Source: CAZSMK01 sp964608095 (lineage in GTDB: Bacteria; Sumerlaeota; Sumerlaeia; MWCT01; JAGHBZ01). Taken from it: 42,004 bases of DNA. The stretch spans positions 1 through 42,004 of the forward strand of contig CAZSMK010000144.1 of NCBI GenBank assembly GCA_964608095.1, given 5' to 3'. Each line of letters begins with the position of its first letter. Position 1 is the stretch's first letter. The position numbers were made by a program, and so were the translations under genes. This document shows, in pieces, positions 8,922 through 17,291 of the stretch. The notes beneath the pieces were generated by a model, which did no database searches, was not told the origin of the DNA, and worked only from the letters and a program-made list of their open reading frames with translations.

Positions 8922-9944
8922 TCAGGACTCTAATGAATCGGTTGTTGGCGTGCCCCCTTCCTTCTTTGGCAATGACGCATCGATAGGCTCTTCAAAGCCG
9001 GCAAATAAATAGCGCTCGAACATACGATTCCATTCCGACCACCTGTAGCCTTGCTCTTTACACTTTTTCACCACTTCGATGTACGTGCTCATGTACGCAT
9101 CAATGTAATCCGCAAAATGGAGTATAAGGGCTTCCATGGTCTTGGGTCGTCGAGGCGAACCCCATTCTTTCATTCCGTGATGGCTGATTAAAAGGTGTTC
9201 AAGTAAAATCTTTTTCTGCTCGGGAAAATCGTTTAGAGCGCTGATGGCTTCTTCCAACATCTGCAATCCGATAATAATGTGTCCTCTAAGCCGCCCGTCA
9301 TCCGTATAGTCGATCCCGGTTGTAATACTGAATTCTTTTATTTTGCCGATGTCGTGGAGTAAGCATCCGGCAAGAAGAAGCGACATATTGCAGCCGTCAT
9401 AATTGTTGGAGATAGCGACTGCATTTTTGCACACACCGACAGTATGTTCAAGGAGTCCGCCGATATATGCCTGGTGCATAGTTTTCGCGCTGGGCGCTTT
9501 GCAAAATTCGTCGAAAAAAGCTTCGTCGTCGAAAAAGAAGTGAGTAAGCCGCTGCAAATCCTCATCTTCAATCTGCTTGACCAAATCCCAGAGTTCCTTC
9601 TTGAGATTTTCGATGTCGAACGGGGTGCTCGCAACAAAATCCATCAAGTCGACTGAGCTGGAATCCACAGGTTTAGCAGACGTAACCGTCAGCTGAAGAC
9701 TGTCCTGATACGTTCCCACCGTTCCTTCAACCAGGACAAAATCATCGCGTTTGATCTGGTTGTTCAAAAACTGCTCGATATTATCCCACGCCACGGCATT
9801 GAGTTCACCTGTAGAGTCGCCAAGCGTAAGGCGGAAAAAATCAGCGCCGTTGCGCTTTTTCGAGCGCTCAAGGGCTCGAATATGAAATATCGCCTTGACG
9901 TTTGTTCCGCTTTGTAAATCCTTAACTCTTACTTTCTTTGCCAT
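8922..9944 (-). CDS. yhaM: 3'-5' exoribonuclease YhaM family (OB fold plus HD domain)
   Basis: A cytosolic nuclease related to YhaM/CBF1, which trims single-stranded RNA from the 3' end. An N-terminal OB-fold nucleic-acid binding domain (about 1-95, with TLGDSTGELNAVAW) is followed by an HD phosphohydrolase domain. Its metal ligands are visible as LLEHT (H167), LLHDIGKIKE (H197-D198), GHIIIG (H222), ISHHG (H255-H256) and FADYID (D279). The 340 aa are close to the usual 310-330; the Ser/Thr-rich tail is extra. The start has AAAGGAA eight bases upstream and a good promoter further up. It heads the yhaM / coiled-coil / bshC operon. Confidence 0.93.
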   Translation of the reverse strand: MAKKVRVKDLQSGTNVKAIFHIRALERSKKRNGADFFRLTLGDSTGELNAVAWDNIEQFLNNQIKRDDFVLVEGTVGTYQDSLQLTVTSAKPVDSSSVDLMDFVASTPFDIENLKKELWDLVKQIEDEDLQRLTHFFFDDEAFFDEFCKAPSAKTMHQAYIGGLLEHTVGVCKNAVAISNNYDGCNMSLLLAGCLLHDIGKIKEFSITTGIDYTDDGRLRGHIIIGLQMLEEAISALNDFPEQKKILLEHLLISHHGMKEWGSPRRPKTMEALILHFADYIDAYMSTYIEVVKKCKEQGYRWSEWNRMFERYLFAGFEEPIDASLPKKEGGTPTTDSLES

Positions 9945-10016
9945 CAGATGTTCCTTTCGCGGAGAAATAATAAGGACACTACTCGATTCTCATAAAACTC
10001 TTTAAAGAATCTATAA

Positions 10017-10045
10017 AGTATAGAAACGAGCCTGAGGTTAATCAA
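10017..10045 (-). promoter_or_regulatory. Sigma-70-type promoter for the yhaM operon
   Basis: On the minus strand TTGATT (10040-10045) and TATACT (10017-10022) are separated by exactly 17 bp. This places transcription start near 10010, about 65 nt before the yhaM ATG. The -10 box matches the consensus at 5 of 6 positions and the -35 box at 4 of 6. Strand and distance suit yhaM. It is based on sequence match only. Confidence 0.5.
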
Positions 10046-10117
10046 TGTTTTTAAATGGACAGCGGTGAAGGTCTAAAAGATTCTTCAAGCGCGTGTGTGC
10101 CATAACGAGCAAGACCA

Positions 10118-11638
10118 TCACATTCTAAGCAGACGAAGCCAGAAAAAATCGGTCTTCCCTTCTTTCCACATGGAAAGGTACCTATACCACTGGCTGTTCT
10201 GAACAATATAGATGGAATCGTTGATAGGGGCCTGGAGATATGTAAAATTCATAGGAGAAGGAGCGACATATTGGGGCGCGGTTATGCTTAAATTATAGGC
10301 TTGTGCAAGAACATCGGTTTCATCGAGAGAGTAGAGCACATACGCATTGGGTGTATATTGCGGCGTTCGATAATAATCCATATAGAAATCGATGAAGTTC
10401 TGGCTCGAGCCGTAGAGTTGAACAAAGAATCCGATGCAGAGCACTACCGCGACAAAGATACGAAGGATAGGGGTGCGTGGCGGCATGAGAACCATGACCG
10501 CAGGTAGCGCAAGGAGCACATGAATCTGAAAAATATGTCGCGGTCCCCAGCACCATCCACCCGCCCAATTCTGCCACCTGCTCTGGATAAGAAGAAATCC
10601 GAGTATCATAACAAGAAGCGCCCATGCCAGATTTCTCCACTCGTTCATGAGCCGCTTTATTCCGAAGAAAAAGAGAATCAATACCGGCGAGAAAAAGAAC
10701 AAGCCTTTACCAACACTGAAAAGAAATCCATAAAGTCCGACAAGAAGAGGCGTTGAGAAACGAACGCCTTCCGGTTGGTCTTCGTAGCCCGTAGCAAACA
10801 AGTGTCCGAATCGCGTGTAATTCAAAAGTAAGATGACGGTGAGTGAGAGAATGATGGGGATAAAAAAAGAGAACCAGTGAGCGAGCGCTTCCTTCTTGAA
10901 CTGAACCCTAACGAAACCGCCTTTCAGCCGATTCGCGTGGTGAAACCTCATATTTTCCAGAAAGATAAAAAGGAGCAGTCCGGGGAGAAAGAAGAGCGAG
11001 TCCAGACGAGTAAGAAGCCCATAGCCGAACGCAATGCCGGCAATAACAGTATAGCGAGGTTTTCGAAAATTCATTGCCTTGAAGAGATAGAAGAGTGAGG
11101 CAAGAACCATCAAGGCGGCAAGGGGTTCACTGAAAAAGGTGCGTGAATGCGGCAGGGCAAGCGAGCCACAACCATAGAGGACCCCAGTTATTATTGCCGC
11201 GGCCATGTCGCCACTTACCCACCATGCAAATGTTGCAAGGAGCACCACTGTCAGGGCGGAAACAAACAGATTGAAGAACGACACGTAAAAACGGCGCAAA
11301 TATTCCTTGCCAAGCCGGGAATGATATTGCGTGGTATTCTCGAAAACGGGGATCAGGAATTTTCCGTCGCTTATACCCTCAGCAGCCCTGCCGGCAAGGT
11401 AAAAGGGAATTGCCGCTATCGGCTGACCAATGCCGTATTGTGCGTATTCCTGACCGTCTTTGCCCGTTCTGGTGCCGAACCCCATTAGAGGAAACACGGC
11501 AAACGAGCGGTTTTCCACCAGCGATTCAGTTGTACGGAAAAGGAGTTCTCCATCGGGCGAGTAAATATGCCCACCCATGGTAAGGATGAAAAGGAACAGG
11601 AAAAATACGAATAGGCGTATTTTTAAGGAGATTTTCAC
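10118..11638 (-). CDS. Polytopic membrane protein, GT-C glycosyltransferase-like (GT39/PMT type)
   Basis: A 506-aa integral membrane protein with roughly 10-11 hydrophobic helices. The first is at 7-20, followed by an acidic extracytoplasmic segment HIYSPDGELLFRTTESL (24-40). A large hydrophilic tail (about 400-506) carries aromatic-rich sequence. This is the layout of GT-C mannosyltransferase-like proteins, where an Asp or Glu in the first external loop is catalytic and the donor is a polyprenyl-linked sugar. The start is GTG at 11638, chosen because the first helix begins right after it; the ribosome site is weak. It begins 8 bp after asd. The polyprenyl glycosyltransferase at 3080-3811 could supply its donor (inference). 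Confidence 0.72.
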   Translation of the reverse strand: MKISLKIRLFVFFLFLFILTMGGHIYSPDGELLFRTTESLVENRSFAVFPLMGFGTRTGKDGQEYAQYGIGQPIAAIPFYLAGRAAEGISDGKFLIPVFENTTQYHSRLGKEYLRRFYVSFFNLFVSALTVVLLATFAWWVSGDMAAAIITGVLYGCGSLALPHSRTFFSEPLAALMVLASLFYLFKAMNFRKPRYTVIAGIAFGYGLLTRLDSLFFLPGLLLFIFLENMRFHHANRLKGGFVRVQFKKEALAHWFSFFIPIILSLTVILLLNYTRFGHLFATGYEDQPEGVRFSTPLLVGLYGFLFSVGKGLFFFSPVLILFFFGIKRLMNEWRNLAWALLVMILGFLLIQSRWQNWAGGWCWGPRHIFQIHVLLALPAVMVLMPPRTPILRIFVAVVLCIGFFVQLYGSSQNFIDFYMDYYRTPQYTPNAYVLYSLDETDVLAQAYNLSITAPQYVAPSPMNFTYLQAPINDSIYIVQNSQWYRYLSMWKEGKTDFFWLRLLRM

Positions 11639-11646
11639 ACTGGCAA

Positions 11647-12669
11647 CTACGCGTTTCTCCGTAAAAGTTTCCGCGTTACGAGTTCTTCAGCGATCTGAAC
11701 CGCGTTAAGCGCCGCGCCCTTTCTCAGATTATCGCTCACAATCCACATAACGATTCCGTTCGGGCACGAGAGGTCTTCTCGGATTCTGCCGACATACGTC
11801 TCGTCCCTGTTCTCGCCGTAAATCGCCAGCGGATAATCGTTTATGGAGGGATCGTCAACCAAGGCTACGCCAAGCGCGTTGCTCAGCAATTCTCGTATCC
11901 CCGCAGGGCTTATCTTCTTCTTGGTCTCTATGGTGACCGCTTCGCTGTGACACCGGATAACGGGCACCCTGACGCAAGTAGCCGATATTGCAATCGAGTC
12001 ATCCTCGAGAATTTTTCTGGTTTCGTTCACCATCTTCATCTCTTCCCTGGTGTATCCATTGTCAAGGAAGACATCTATATGAGGCAAACAGTTAAAGGCG
12101 ATCTGGTGCGGGTATACTCTCGGGGAAAAATCCTTCTGGTTGTCGAGAAGTTTACGTGTCTGTTCGAGCATCTCCTCGATAGCCTTGAGACCTGTGCCGG
12201 AGACAGCCTGGTAGGTGGACGCAATAATGCGTGAAATACCGACGGTGCGATGAATAGGCGCAAGCGCAACCACCATCTGGATTGTCGAACAGTTGGGATT
12301 GGCAATAATGCCGTTGTGTTTTTCCATGGCGTGAGGATTGACCTCGGGCACCACGAGGGGAACGTTGGGTTCCATACGAAACGCACTGGTATTATCGACG
12401 ACGACAGCGCCGGCAGCGACGGCAGCAGGTGCAAGGCGTTTGGACACCGCTCCACCTGCCGAGGCTAACACTAAATCAACGTCGTCAAACGACTTCTCGG
12501 TTGCCAGTTGTACTGGATATAGCTTGCCTCTGAAAGGCAATTTCTTTCCCGCTGACCGTTCAGAAGCAAGAAGTTTCATCGAAGTACACGGAAACTGACG
12601 AACCTCGACCGTCTTGATCATTTCCAATCCCACAGCTCCAGTCGCCCCCAAAATTGCCACCCTTACCAT
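11647..12669 (-). CDS. asd: Aspartate-semialdehyde dehydrogenase
   Basis: Reduces aspartyl-4-phosphate to aspartate 4-semialdehyde with NADPH, the branch point to lysine/diaminopimelate, threonine and methionine. The Rossmann motif VAILGATGAVG lies at 4-14 and the catalytic cysteine is C127 in IIANPNCSTIQ. The substrate-binding SGTGLKAIEE block and a dimer-domain HSEAV segment follow. The frame opens further upstream to 12729, but the ATG at 12669 is right: it is preceded by AGGAGGG at good spacing and the protein then begins at the conserved MVRVAILGATG (340 aa). It stands apart from other amino-acid genes and is followed by the GT-C-like gene. Confidence 0.96.
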   Translation of the reverse strand: MVRVAILGATGAVGLEMIKTVEVRQFPCTSMKLLASERSAGKKLPFRGKLYPVQLATEKSFDDVDLVLASAGGAVSKRLAPAAVAAGAVVVDNTSAFRMEPNVPLVVPEVNPHAMEKHNGIIANPNCSTIQMVVALAPIHRTVGISRIIASTYQAVSGTGLKAIEEMLEQTRKLLDNQKDFSPRVYPHQIAFNCLPHIDVFLDNGYTREEMKMVNETRKILEDDSIAISATCVRVPVIRCHSEAVTIETKKKISPAGIRELLSNALGVALVDDPSINDYPLAIYGENRDETYVGRIREDLSCPNGIVMWIVSDNLRKGAALNAVQIAEELVTRKLLRRNA

Positions 12670-12783
12670 ATAGTTCCCTCCTGTAAGTTTAAAAAAAGAA
12701 TGTGAGATAAAGTTTCTCTTAGAATCCATGGGAGACGCAAGGACTTTGTGTCATCTACTTCAAAAAGCGGCGACGTAAAAAGG

Positions 12784-14112
12784 TTAAATACTCACAAAGG
12801 CATAGCGCAGTATAAAAATCAAGGCGACGATATACATAAACCAATGCACATCGCGGTGTTTGCCGGCGAGTAATTTGATAATGGGATACGAGATAAAGCC
12901 GACCGCCATGCCGTCGGCGATATTATAGGAAAGGGGAATCCCCAGGATAATGAGAAACGAGGGCAATACCTCGCTGAAATCATCCCACTTGATCTTGAAG
13001 ATATTTTTCACCATCATGGCGCCGACAATGACAAGCGCAGGGGATGTGATGGGCGAATAGTTGCCGATCATGGCGGCAAGAGGGCTGAAGAGCACGGCTG
13101 CCAGAAAGAGAACCGCCACCGTAACGCTTGTCAGACCGGTGCGCCCACCGCTTTCCACACCGGCAGCGCTCTCGATAAAACTGGTAACGGTCGAGGTGCC
13201 CAGTGCCGCGCCGGCAACGGTGCCGACCGCATCGGAAACCAGGGCTTGATTCGCACGCGGCAGCTCATTGTTCTTCACGAATCCCGCCTGCTCCGCCACA
13301 CCTATCAACGTCCCTGCTGTGTCGAACATATCCAGAAAAAGAAACGCAACAATATACGGAACGAATTTAAGGGACATGGCGCGGATGAGGTCGAATTTGA
13401 GAAATGCCGTATCTTTCGGTAATCCAATAATGCCCCTGTAGTGCACCTTCTCGACGCCGACGATTAAAGAGAGAAAGAGGGTAAGAAAAATACCGATAAC
13501 GATTGCGCCGCGGATCCTGCGCGTGAAAAGACTCCCGGTAACAATGAGCCCGAAGAAAAATATCAAAATGTCCGTGGAGAGAATATTGTCATTGAATTGG
13601 ACACCGGTTTCGCTGATCAGGATTACACCGCTGTTATTCAAGCCGATAAAGGCAATAAAGAGCCCGATACCGACTGCGATTCCGTTCTTCATACTGGGAC
13701 TGACTGCATCAATAATGATCTTGCGGAACTTAACCAACGAAAGCACGAGGAAAATAACACCTGCGATAAAGACAATCCCCAAAGCGACGCGCCAGGCATC
13801 TACCACTCCGGATGCTGCGAGAGCGGTAACGACCGTAAAGAAAAGGAAATTTTCACCCATGCCGGGCGCCTGGGCAATGGGGTAATTGGCAAGCAGCCCC
13901 ATAACGAGCGTGGCGATTGCAGCGGCGACACAGGTCGCAAGCATTGCCGCATCGAAACTCAAACCCGTTGAAGCGCCGAACAAACCACCCGAAATGATCG
14001 CAGGATTCAAAAAGATAATATAAGCCATAGTAAGAAACGTCGTAAGACCCGCAATCAATTCGGTTTGAATAGAGGAACCCGCTTCTTCTACTTTGAACAT
14101 CTTCTCGACCAT
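12784..14112 (-). CDS. NCS2 family purine permease (AzgA/PbuG type)
   Basis: An inner-membrane symporter of 442 aa with about 12-14 helices in the 7+7 inverted-repeat fold, importing purine bases such as hypoxanthine, guanine or adenine with protons. Recognisable blocks are the N-terminal IQTELIAGLTTFLTMAYIIFLNPAI, GLLANYPIAQAPGMGENFLF, MFDTAGTLIGVAEQAG and the GTSTVTSFIESAAGVESGGRTGL signature carrying the family Glu/Ser substrate site. The start has a strong AAGGAGG seven bases upstream. A perfect TATAAT and a dyad lie just upstream. It diverges from the pilin operon. The exact base transported is not decidable here. Confidence 0.93.
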   Translation of the reverse strand: MVEKMFKVEEAGSSIQTELIAGLTTFLTMAYIIFLNPAIISGGLFGASTGLSFDAAMLATCVAAAIATLVMGLLANYPIAQAPGMGENFLFFTVVTALAASGVVDAWRVALGIVFIAGVIFLVLSLVKFRKIIIDAVSPSMKNGIAVGIGLFIAFIGLNNSGVILISETGVQFNDNILSTDILIFFFGLIVTGSLFTRRIRGAIVIGIFLTLFLSLIVGVEKVHYRGIIGLPKDTAFLKFDLIRAMSLKFVPYIVAFLFLDMFDTAGTLIGVAEQAGFVKNNELPRANQALVSDAVGTVAGAALGTSTVTSFIESAAGVESGGRTGLTSVTVAVLFLAAVLFSPLAAMIGNYSPITSPALVIVGAMMVKNIFKIKWDDFSEVLPSFLIILGIPLSYNIADGMAVGFISYPIIKLLAGKHRDVHWFMYIVALIFILRYAFVSI

Positions 14113-14134
14113 CGGCGACCTCCTTGTGAGAAGG

Positions 14135-14183
14135 ATTATATGGTAAGAGTATGATTACAAAAACTCTTTTCAGTCAAGAGTTT
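14135..14183 (-). promoter_or_regulatory. Promoter -10 box and candidate operator dyad of the purine permease gene
   Basis: On the minus strand TATAAT lies at 14135-14140, which would give a very short leader before the ATG at 14112; its -35 is poor. Upstream, AAACTCTT (14161-14168) and AAGAGTTT (14176-14183) form a perfect 8-bp inverted repeat with a 7-nt spacer. On the minus strand the repeat is followed by TTTTTG, so it could be a protein-binding operator or, if transcription starts further up, a terminator-like attenuator hairpin. An alternative promoter, TTGACT with CATACT 18 bp later, overlaps the dyad. No purine riboswitch aptamer was found. Confidence 0.4.
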
Positions 14184-14373
14184 AAGGGGCATGGGACATA
14201 AACAACTGCAAGGACTGCAAGGACTCAAACGACAGAACGAGCTGCGGTGACTGAAAGAACCTCCCGGCTAATTCCATGTTTTAATTTGCAGCCTAAAGTA
14301 AATTGTCGGACAGCCTCTTTGATCCCTGAACTCCTAATTGTATATTGCTCTGTTGTCAACCGTGGAGGGAGTT

Positions 14374-14409
14374 ATGCGTCTAACAGTGAAGAGAAGAGAC
14401 AACTATTGA
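14374..14409 (+). CDS. Eleven-codon upstream ORF, in frame with and abutting the first gspF gene
   Basis: A strong Shine-Dalgarno GGAGGGAG (14364-14371) precedes ATG at 14374. The peptide MRLTVKRRDNY ends at TGA (14407-14409), and the next bases are the ATG of the GspF protein in the same frame. Either this is a leader peptide whose termination delivers ribosomes to the gspF start (reinitiation), or the gene once began here and a stop codon arose. The GspF ATG itself has only a purine-rich GAAGAGAAGAG stretch before it. Confidence 0.45.
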   Translation: MRLTVKRRDNY

Positions 14410-15858
14410 ATGGGCAATCTGAGGGACATATTGTTTTACAGTGTCGGTGGAGCGATCTGGCGATTATCGAGTTTTGGACTCGGCAGGTGGCGTTATCCCC
14501 TTCGCCAGACACACAGGCTCGAGTTGTTCAGGGAAATCAAGCTGCTGGTATCACGTAACCTGCCCTTATCTGAAGGATTAGAGCGATTTTCGCGGCGCAG
14601 TAAAGGTTATTTCCAACCATTGGAAATTGGATTTATATTAGTGTATTTCGCGGTCCTTCTTTTTTCAATAGCCGAGCTCAGCGAGTCCGCCGCCCTTTTT
14701 CCTCTTATGGTATTTATAATTATAAGCCTCCCGTTGGTGTTGCGTTTTAAAACTTGGGCGTGCCTTGTTCTATGGGGAATTTGTACACTCGCATTTTGCT
14801 TTTATTACCTCCTTTTTCCTGAGCAGATCAAACAAATAATGAACATGCTCAGCAGGGGGGGTACGGATGAAATCAGGGAACAGACATTTCGGTTCATCTT
14901 CATGTTTCTTGTCGTTATCTTTATCATCGTCTCACGTACTTACGGCAGAATAGACGTAAAGTTGCGTGTTATTGCACGGGAACTCGAGAAAGGTAAGCCG
15001 CTCTCGCAGGTGTTGAAAGAAACTATATCCAACCTGTCACGATTTCATATCGCCCTGCTACGAAACGGAGAAAAGAGTGGTAATCTTGCTCGTTCACTGG
15101 ACAGTTTAATCGAATATGAAAAGGTATATAAAGCCATTGTCTTCCGGCAGATACTTTATCTTGTTTTTTACCCCCTTGTGCTTCTTTTCTTTTCTCTTTT
15201 AATATATTTTGTTCTGATGACAAAGATCAGTCCAAAACTTGAAGACCTTGCCAGGCAAACCGGCGTCCCCTTTCCGGAACTCACCCGCGCGGTCATGAAG
15301 TCGTTTCATATTCTATTCAATGTTGACATCGGGTATGTAATTATTTTTGTCTTTTTGGCGACCCTGTTTTTTGTTTTTCTGATGCCCACGCTCATCAATT
15401 TTATACCTTTTTTCAGGAAAATAAATCACCGGCTATTAACGGCAAAATTTTTCGGGTTGCTCGGGTATGCCTTCCAGTCAGGCATCCCGGTCGATGAGGC
15501 GCTGCACCTGAGTATAGGAATATCGGGAAGAGACACGTGGAGCGGAATGCATCTTGCCCGAATGAAGAAAAAGATCGTTGCAGGCGAGAAGATATCGAAG
15601 GCATTTCAGTCGGCGCCCGTAATCCGAAAGGAAGCAGCGGCGCTTGCACGGGTGGCTGAAGACGCAGGGATACTCGAACATGAACTTATCGCGATATCTG
15701 ATCAACAATTCACTTTTGCCTTTAACGAGATAACAAGGTTCGGGATGTATCTGGAACCGATACTTCATATCGTGATCGCCGGTATCATAGCCATCATCGT
15801 CATCAGCATGTATAGGGGATTATTCGCCCTAACTACCCTTTCTGGAGTCGTCACATGA
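14410..15858 (+). CDS. GspF-family platform protein with inserted membrane helices
   Basis: An inner-membrane platform protein of a type II secretion or type IV pilus-like machine (482 aa against about 400 usual). The first cytoplasmic domain starts normally at about 34-66 (ELFREIKLLVSRNLPLSEGLERF). It is then interrupted by about four hydrophobic helices (72-88, 96-112, 116-135, 160-176) and resumes at 182-232 (VIARELEKGKPLSQVL, LRNGEKSGNLARSL). Usual GspF helices follow at 247-270 and 307-333. The second domain is at 340-435 (FQSGIPVDEALHLSIG, ARVAEDAGILEHEL) with a final helix at 452-470. It heads the pilin operon and may be translationally coupled to the mini-ORF before it. Confidence 0.85.
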   Translation: MGNLRDILFYSVGGAIWRLSSFGLGRWRYPLRQTHRLELFREIKLLVSRNLPLSEGLERFSRRSKGYFQPLEIGFILVYFAVLLFSIAELSESAALFPLMVFIIISLPLVLRFKTWACLVLWGICTLAFCFYYLLFPEQIKQIMNMLSRGGTDEIREQTFRFIFMFLVVIFIIVSRTYGRIDVKLRVIARELEKGKPLSQVLKETISNLSRFHIALLRNGEKSGNLARSLDSLIEYEKVYKAIVFRQILYLVFYPLVLLFFSLLIYFVLMTKISPKLEDLARQTGVPFPELTRAVMKSFHILFNVDIGYVIIFVFLATLFFVFLMPTLINFIPFFRKINHRLLTAKFFGLLGYAFQSGIPVDEALHLSIGISGRDTWSGMHLARMKKKIVAGEKISKAFQSAPVIRKEAAALARVAEDAGILEHELIAISDQQFTFAFNEITRFGMYLEPILHIVIAGIIAIIVISMYRGLFALTTLSGVVT

Positions 15859-15867
15859 GGTGAAACT

Positions 15868-16911
15868 ATGGAAAAGAAATTATCAAGAACAGAGATATTA
15901 ACCTTATTTCAGCATTTGCATAACCTGGTAAAATCAGGGTTGCCGCTTGATAGCTCGTTACGGGAAGTGGCAAAAGAATTCAAGGGACCATTAAAAACCG
16001 CGGCAGAAGATATTTCAGGACGTCTTGCGAAGGGACAAAGTCTACCCGAGGCGCTGAGCATCCCACAGGTTGGAGTAAACCGTTATCTTACAGCTTTGCT
16101 CGACGCAGGAGTGAAAAGCGGTAACCTCAGCCAGGTACTATACGACATCATCGCGCTTTACCAGCGGAAACTTCGCGCTGAGGGCAAGATACTCGCCAAC
16201 TGCCGTTATCCTTTTATGGTCATGGGAATTCTTATCTTATTGAGTTTGATTATGTTTACCAAGCTGCTTCCGGAAATTATGAATGTATATTCTTTGCTTG
16301 GCGTGTATCAAGTACCCCAAATCACGGAAATCTCTTTTTCGATCAGTAAAGCACTGACTTCGAACGTTCTCCTCCTAATTTTCATTATCCTACTCGCGGC
16401 GTTTTTCATCACCAATATATGGACTCTCGAGATATTCAAGGGCTTGCGGTCGCGTATGGAACTCTTAATACCCGTCGTCAGCCTGATGGTATATTATGAT
16501 AGTATCAGCATATTTTCGCGGTCGTTATCTCGAATGCTCAAGCAAAACATCCCCCTGAACGATGCGTTGCGTTTGAGCAAAATGACATTACGTAACATGG
16601 TATATCAGGATTCAGTGAAACGGATAGCCGACGAAGTTGAGAAAGGCAAAAAGTTCAGCGAAGTGGTAAAAGAAAGCAAATTTATCCCCGCCGGGGTGAG
16701 CTGGAGTATCACGTTGAGCGAAGAACGAGGCGATCTGAGTACAACACTGGAAGAGGTGGCAAATTTGTATGATGAAAAATTCCAGGACGTCAGCGATCTG
16801 ACTGCGGGGTACATCGAACCGGTACTATTGATCATTGTAGGAGTATTTCTCGGCATACTTATAATTTCGTGTTATTTACCACTCTTTAACATACCAAAAA
16901 TTATCGGATGA
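15868..16911 (+). CDS. GspF/PilC-family platform protein
   Basis: The second platform protein of the operon (347 aa), with canonical order. The N-terminal cytoplasmic domain covers 7-95 (FQHLHNLVKSGLPLDSSLREV, ALLDAGVKSGNLSQVL). Helices are at about 112-135 and 163-186. The second domain follows at 200-300 (SRSLSRMLKQNIPLNDALRLS, SEERGDLSTTLEEVA), with a terminal helix at about 314-337. It likely binds an assembly ATPase and recruits pseudopilins; no such ATPase is encoded here. GAGGTGA lies five bases before the ATG. Its stop overlaps the next gene by 4 bp (ATGA). Two different GspF proteins side by side suggest a heterodimeric platform or two alternative ones (inference). Confidence 0.92.
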   Translation: MEKKLSRTEILTLFQHLHNLVKSGLPLDSSLREVAKEFKGPLKTAAEDISGRLAKGQSLPEALSIPQVGVNRYLTALLDAGVKSGNLSQVLYDIIALYQRKLRAEGKILANCRYPFMVMGILILLSLIMFTKLLPEIMNVYSLLGVYQVPQITEISFSISKALTSNVLLLIFIILLAAFFITNIWTLEIFKGLRSRMELLIPVVSLMVYYDSISIFSRSLSRMLKQNIPLNDALRLSKMTLRNMVYQDSVKRIADEVEKGKKFSEVVKESKFIPAGVSWSITLSEERGDLSTTLEEVANLYDEKFQDVSDLTAGYIEPVLLIIVGVFLGILIISCYLPLFNIPKIIG

Positions 16912-17291
16912 GAATGAAACAATATAGAAAAAACAAAGGAATCGGGCTCATTGAGGTTGTCGTCGTCGTAACGTTGAGCATGATCGTGTTCACCGCAATG
17001 ATGAGGATGTTGATCCATGCACAACGCGTTGAGGTAGTTGCAGATGCGCATACGCGCCTTGTCCTCTTCTGCCAGGAAAAGATGTCAGAGTTGAAAGCAA
17101 AACCCTTTAGTGAGCTCGAGCCGGGCGAATACACAGTGGAAAAAGAGTCAAAATATCCTCTGCAGGCGGTTGTCAAAATAACGGCGCTGCAAGCGGGAAC
17201 ACTAAAAAAAATCGAGATAGCAGGTCGGTCGGAGTTACCACGCGGGACAAGGACGATCAGTGTGGAGAGTTTGAGAACAGCGTATGAATAG
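16908..17291 (+). CDS. GspI-like minor pseudopilin
   Basis: A 127-aa type IV prepilin-like protein. The leader ends KNKG-IGLIE: prepilin peptidase would cut after Gly11, leaving a methylatable Ile and Glu at +5, followed by a hydrophobic helix (about 15-33). The short globular part contains CQEKMSELKAKPF and a basic C-terminus, like GspI. The ATG overlaps the stop of the GspF gene by 4 bp and the end overlaps the next pilin by 8 bp. It probably caps or primes a short pseudopilus together with the GspJ- and GspK/PilX-like products. The subunit letter is assigned from position and size, not from structure. Confidence 0.82.
   Translation: MRMKQYRKNKGIGLIEVVVVVTLSMIVFTAMMRMLIHAQRVEVVADAHTRLVLFCQEKMSELKAKPFSELEPGEYTVEKESKYPLQAVVKITALQAGTLKKIEIAGRSELPRGTRTISVESLRTAYE

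Noticed and set aside
14113..14300. Purine riboswitch before the NCS2 permease, suggested by CATATAATCC
   Set aside because: The string lies right before the ribosome site and the rest of the aptamer (P2/P3 loops) is absent; it is better read as a TATAAT -10 box.
14407..14409. TGA read as a sense codon (recoded genome or selenocysteine)
   Set aside because: TGA ends several other genes here and no SECIS-like hairpin was noticed; leader ORF or mutation is simpler.
14247..14558. Plus-strand 103-aa frame before and into the GspF gene
   Set aside because: It starts in the low-complexity intergenic words, overlaps the GspF N-terminus in another frame and has no ribosome site.
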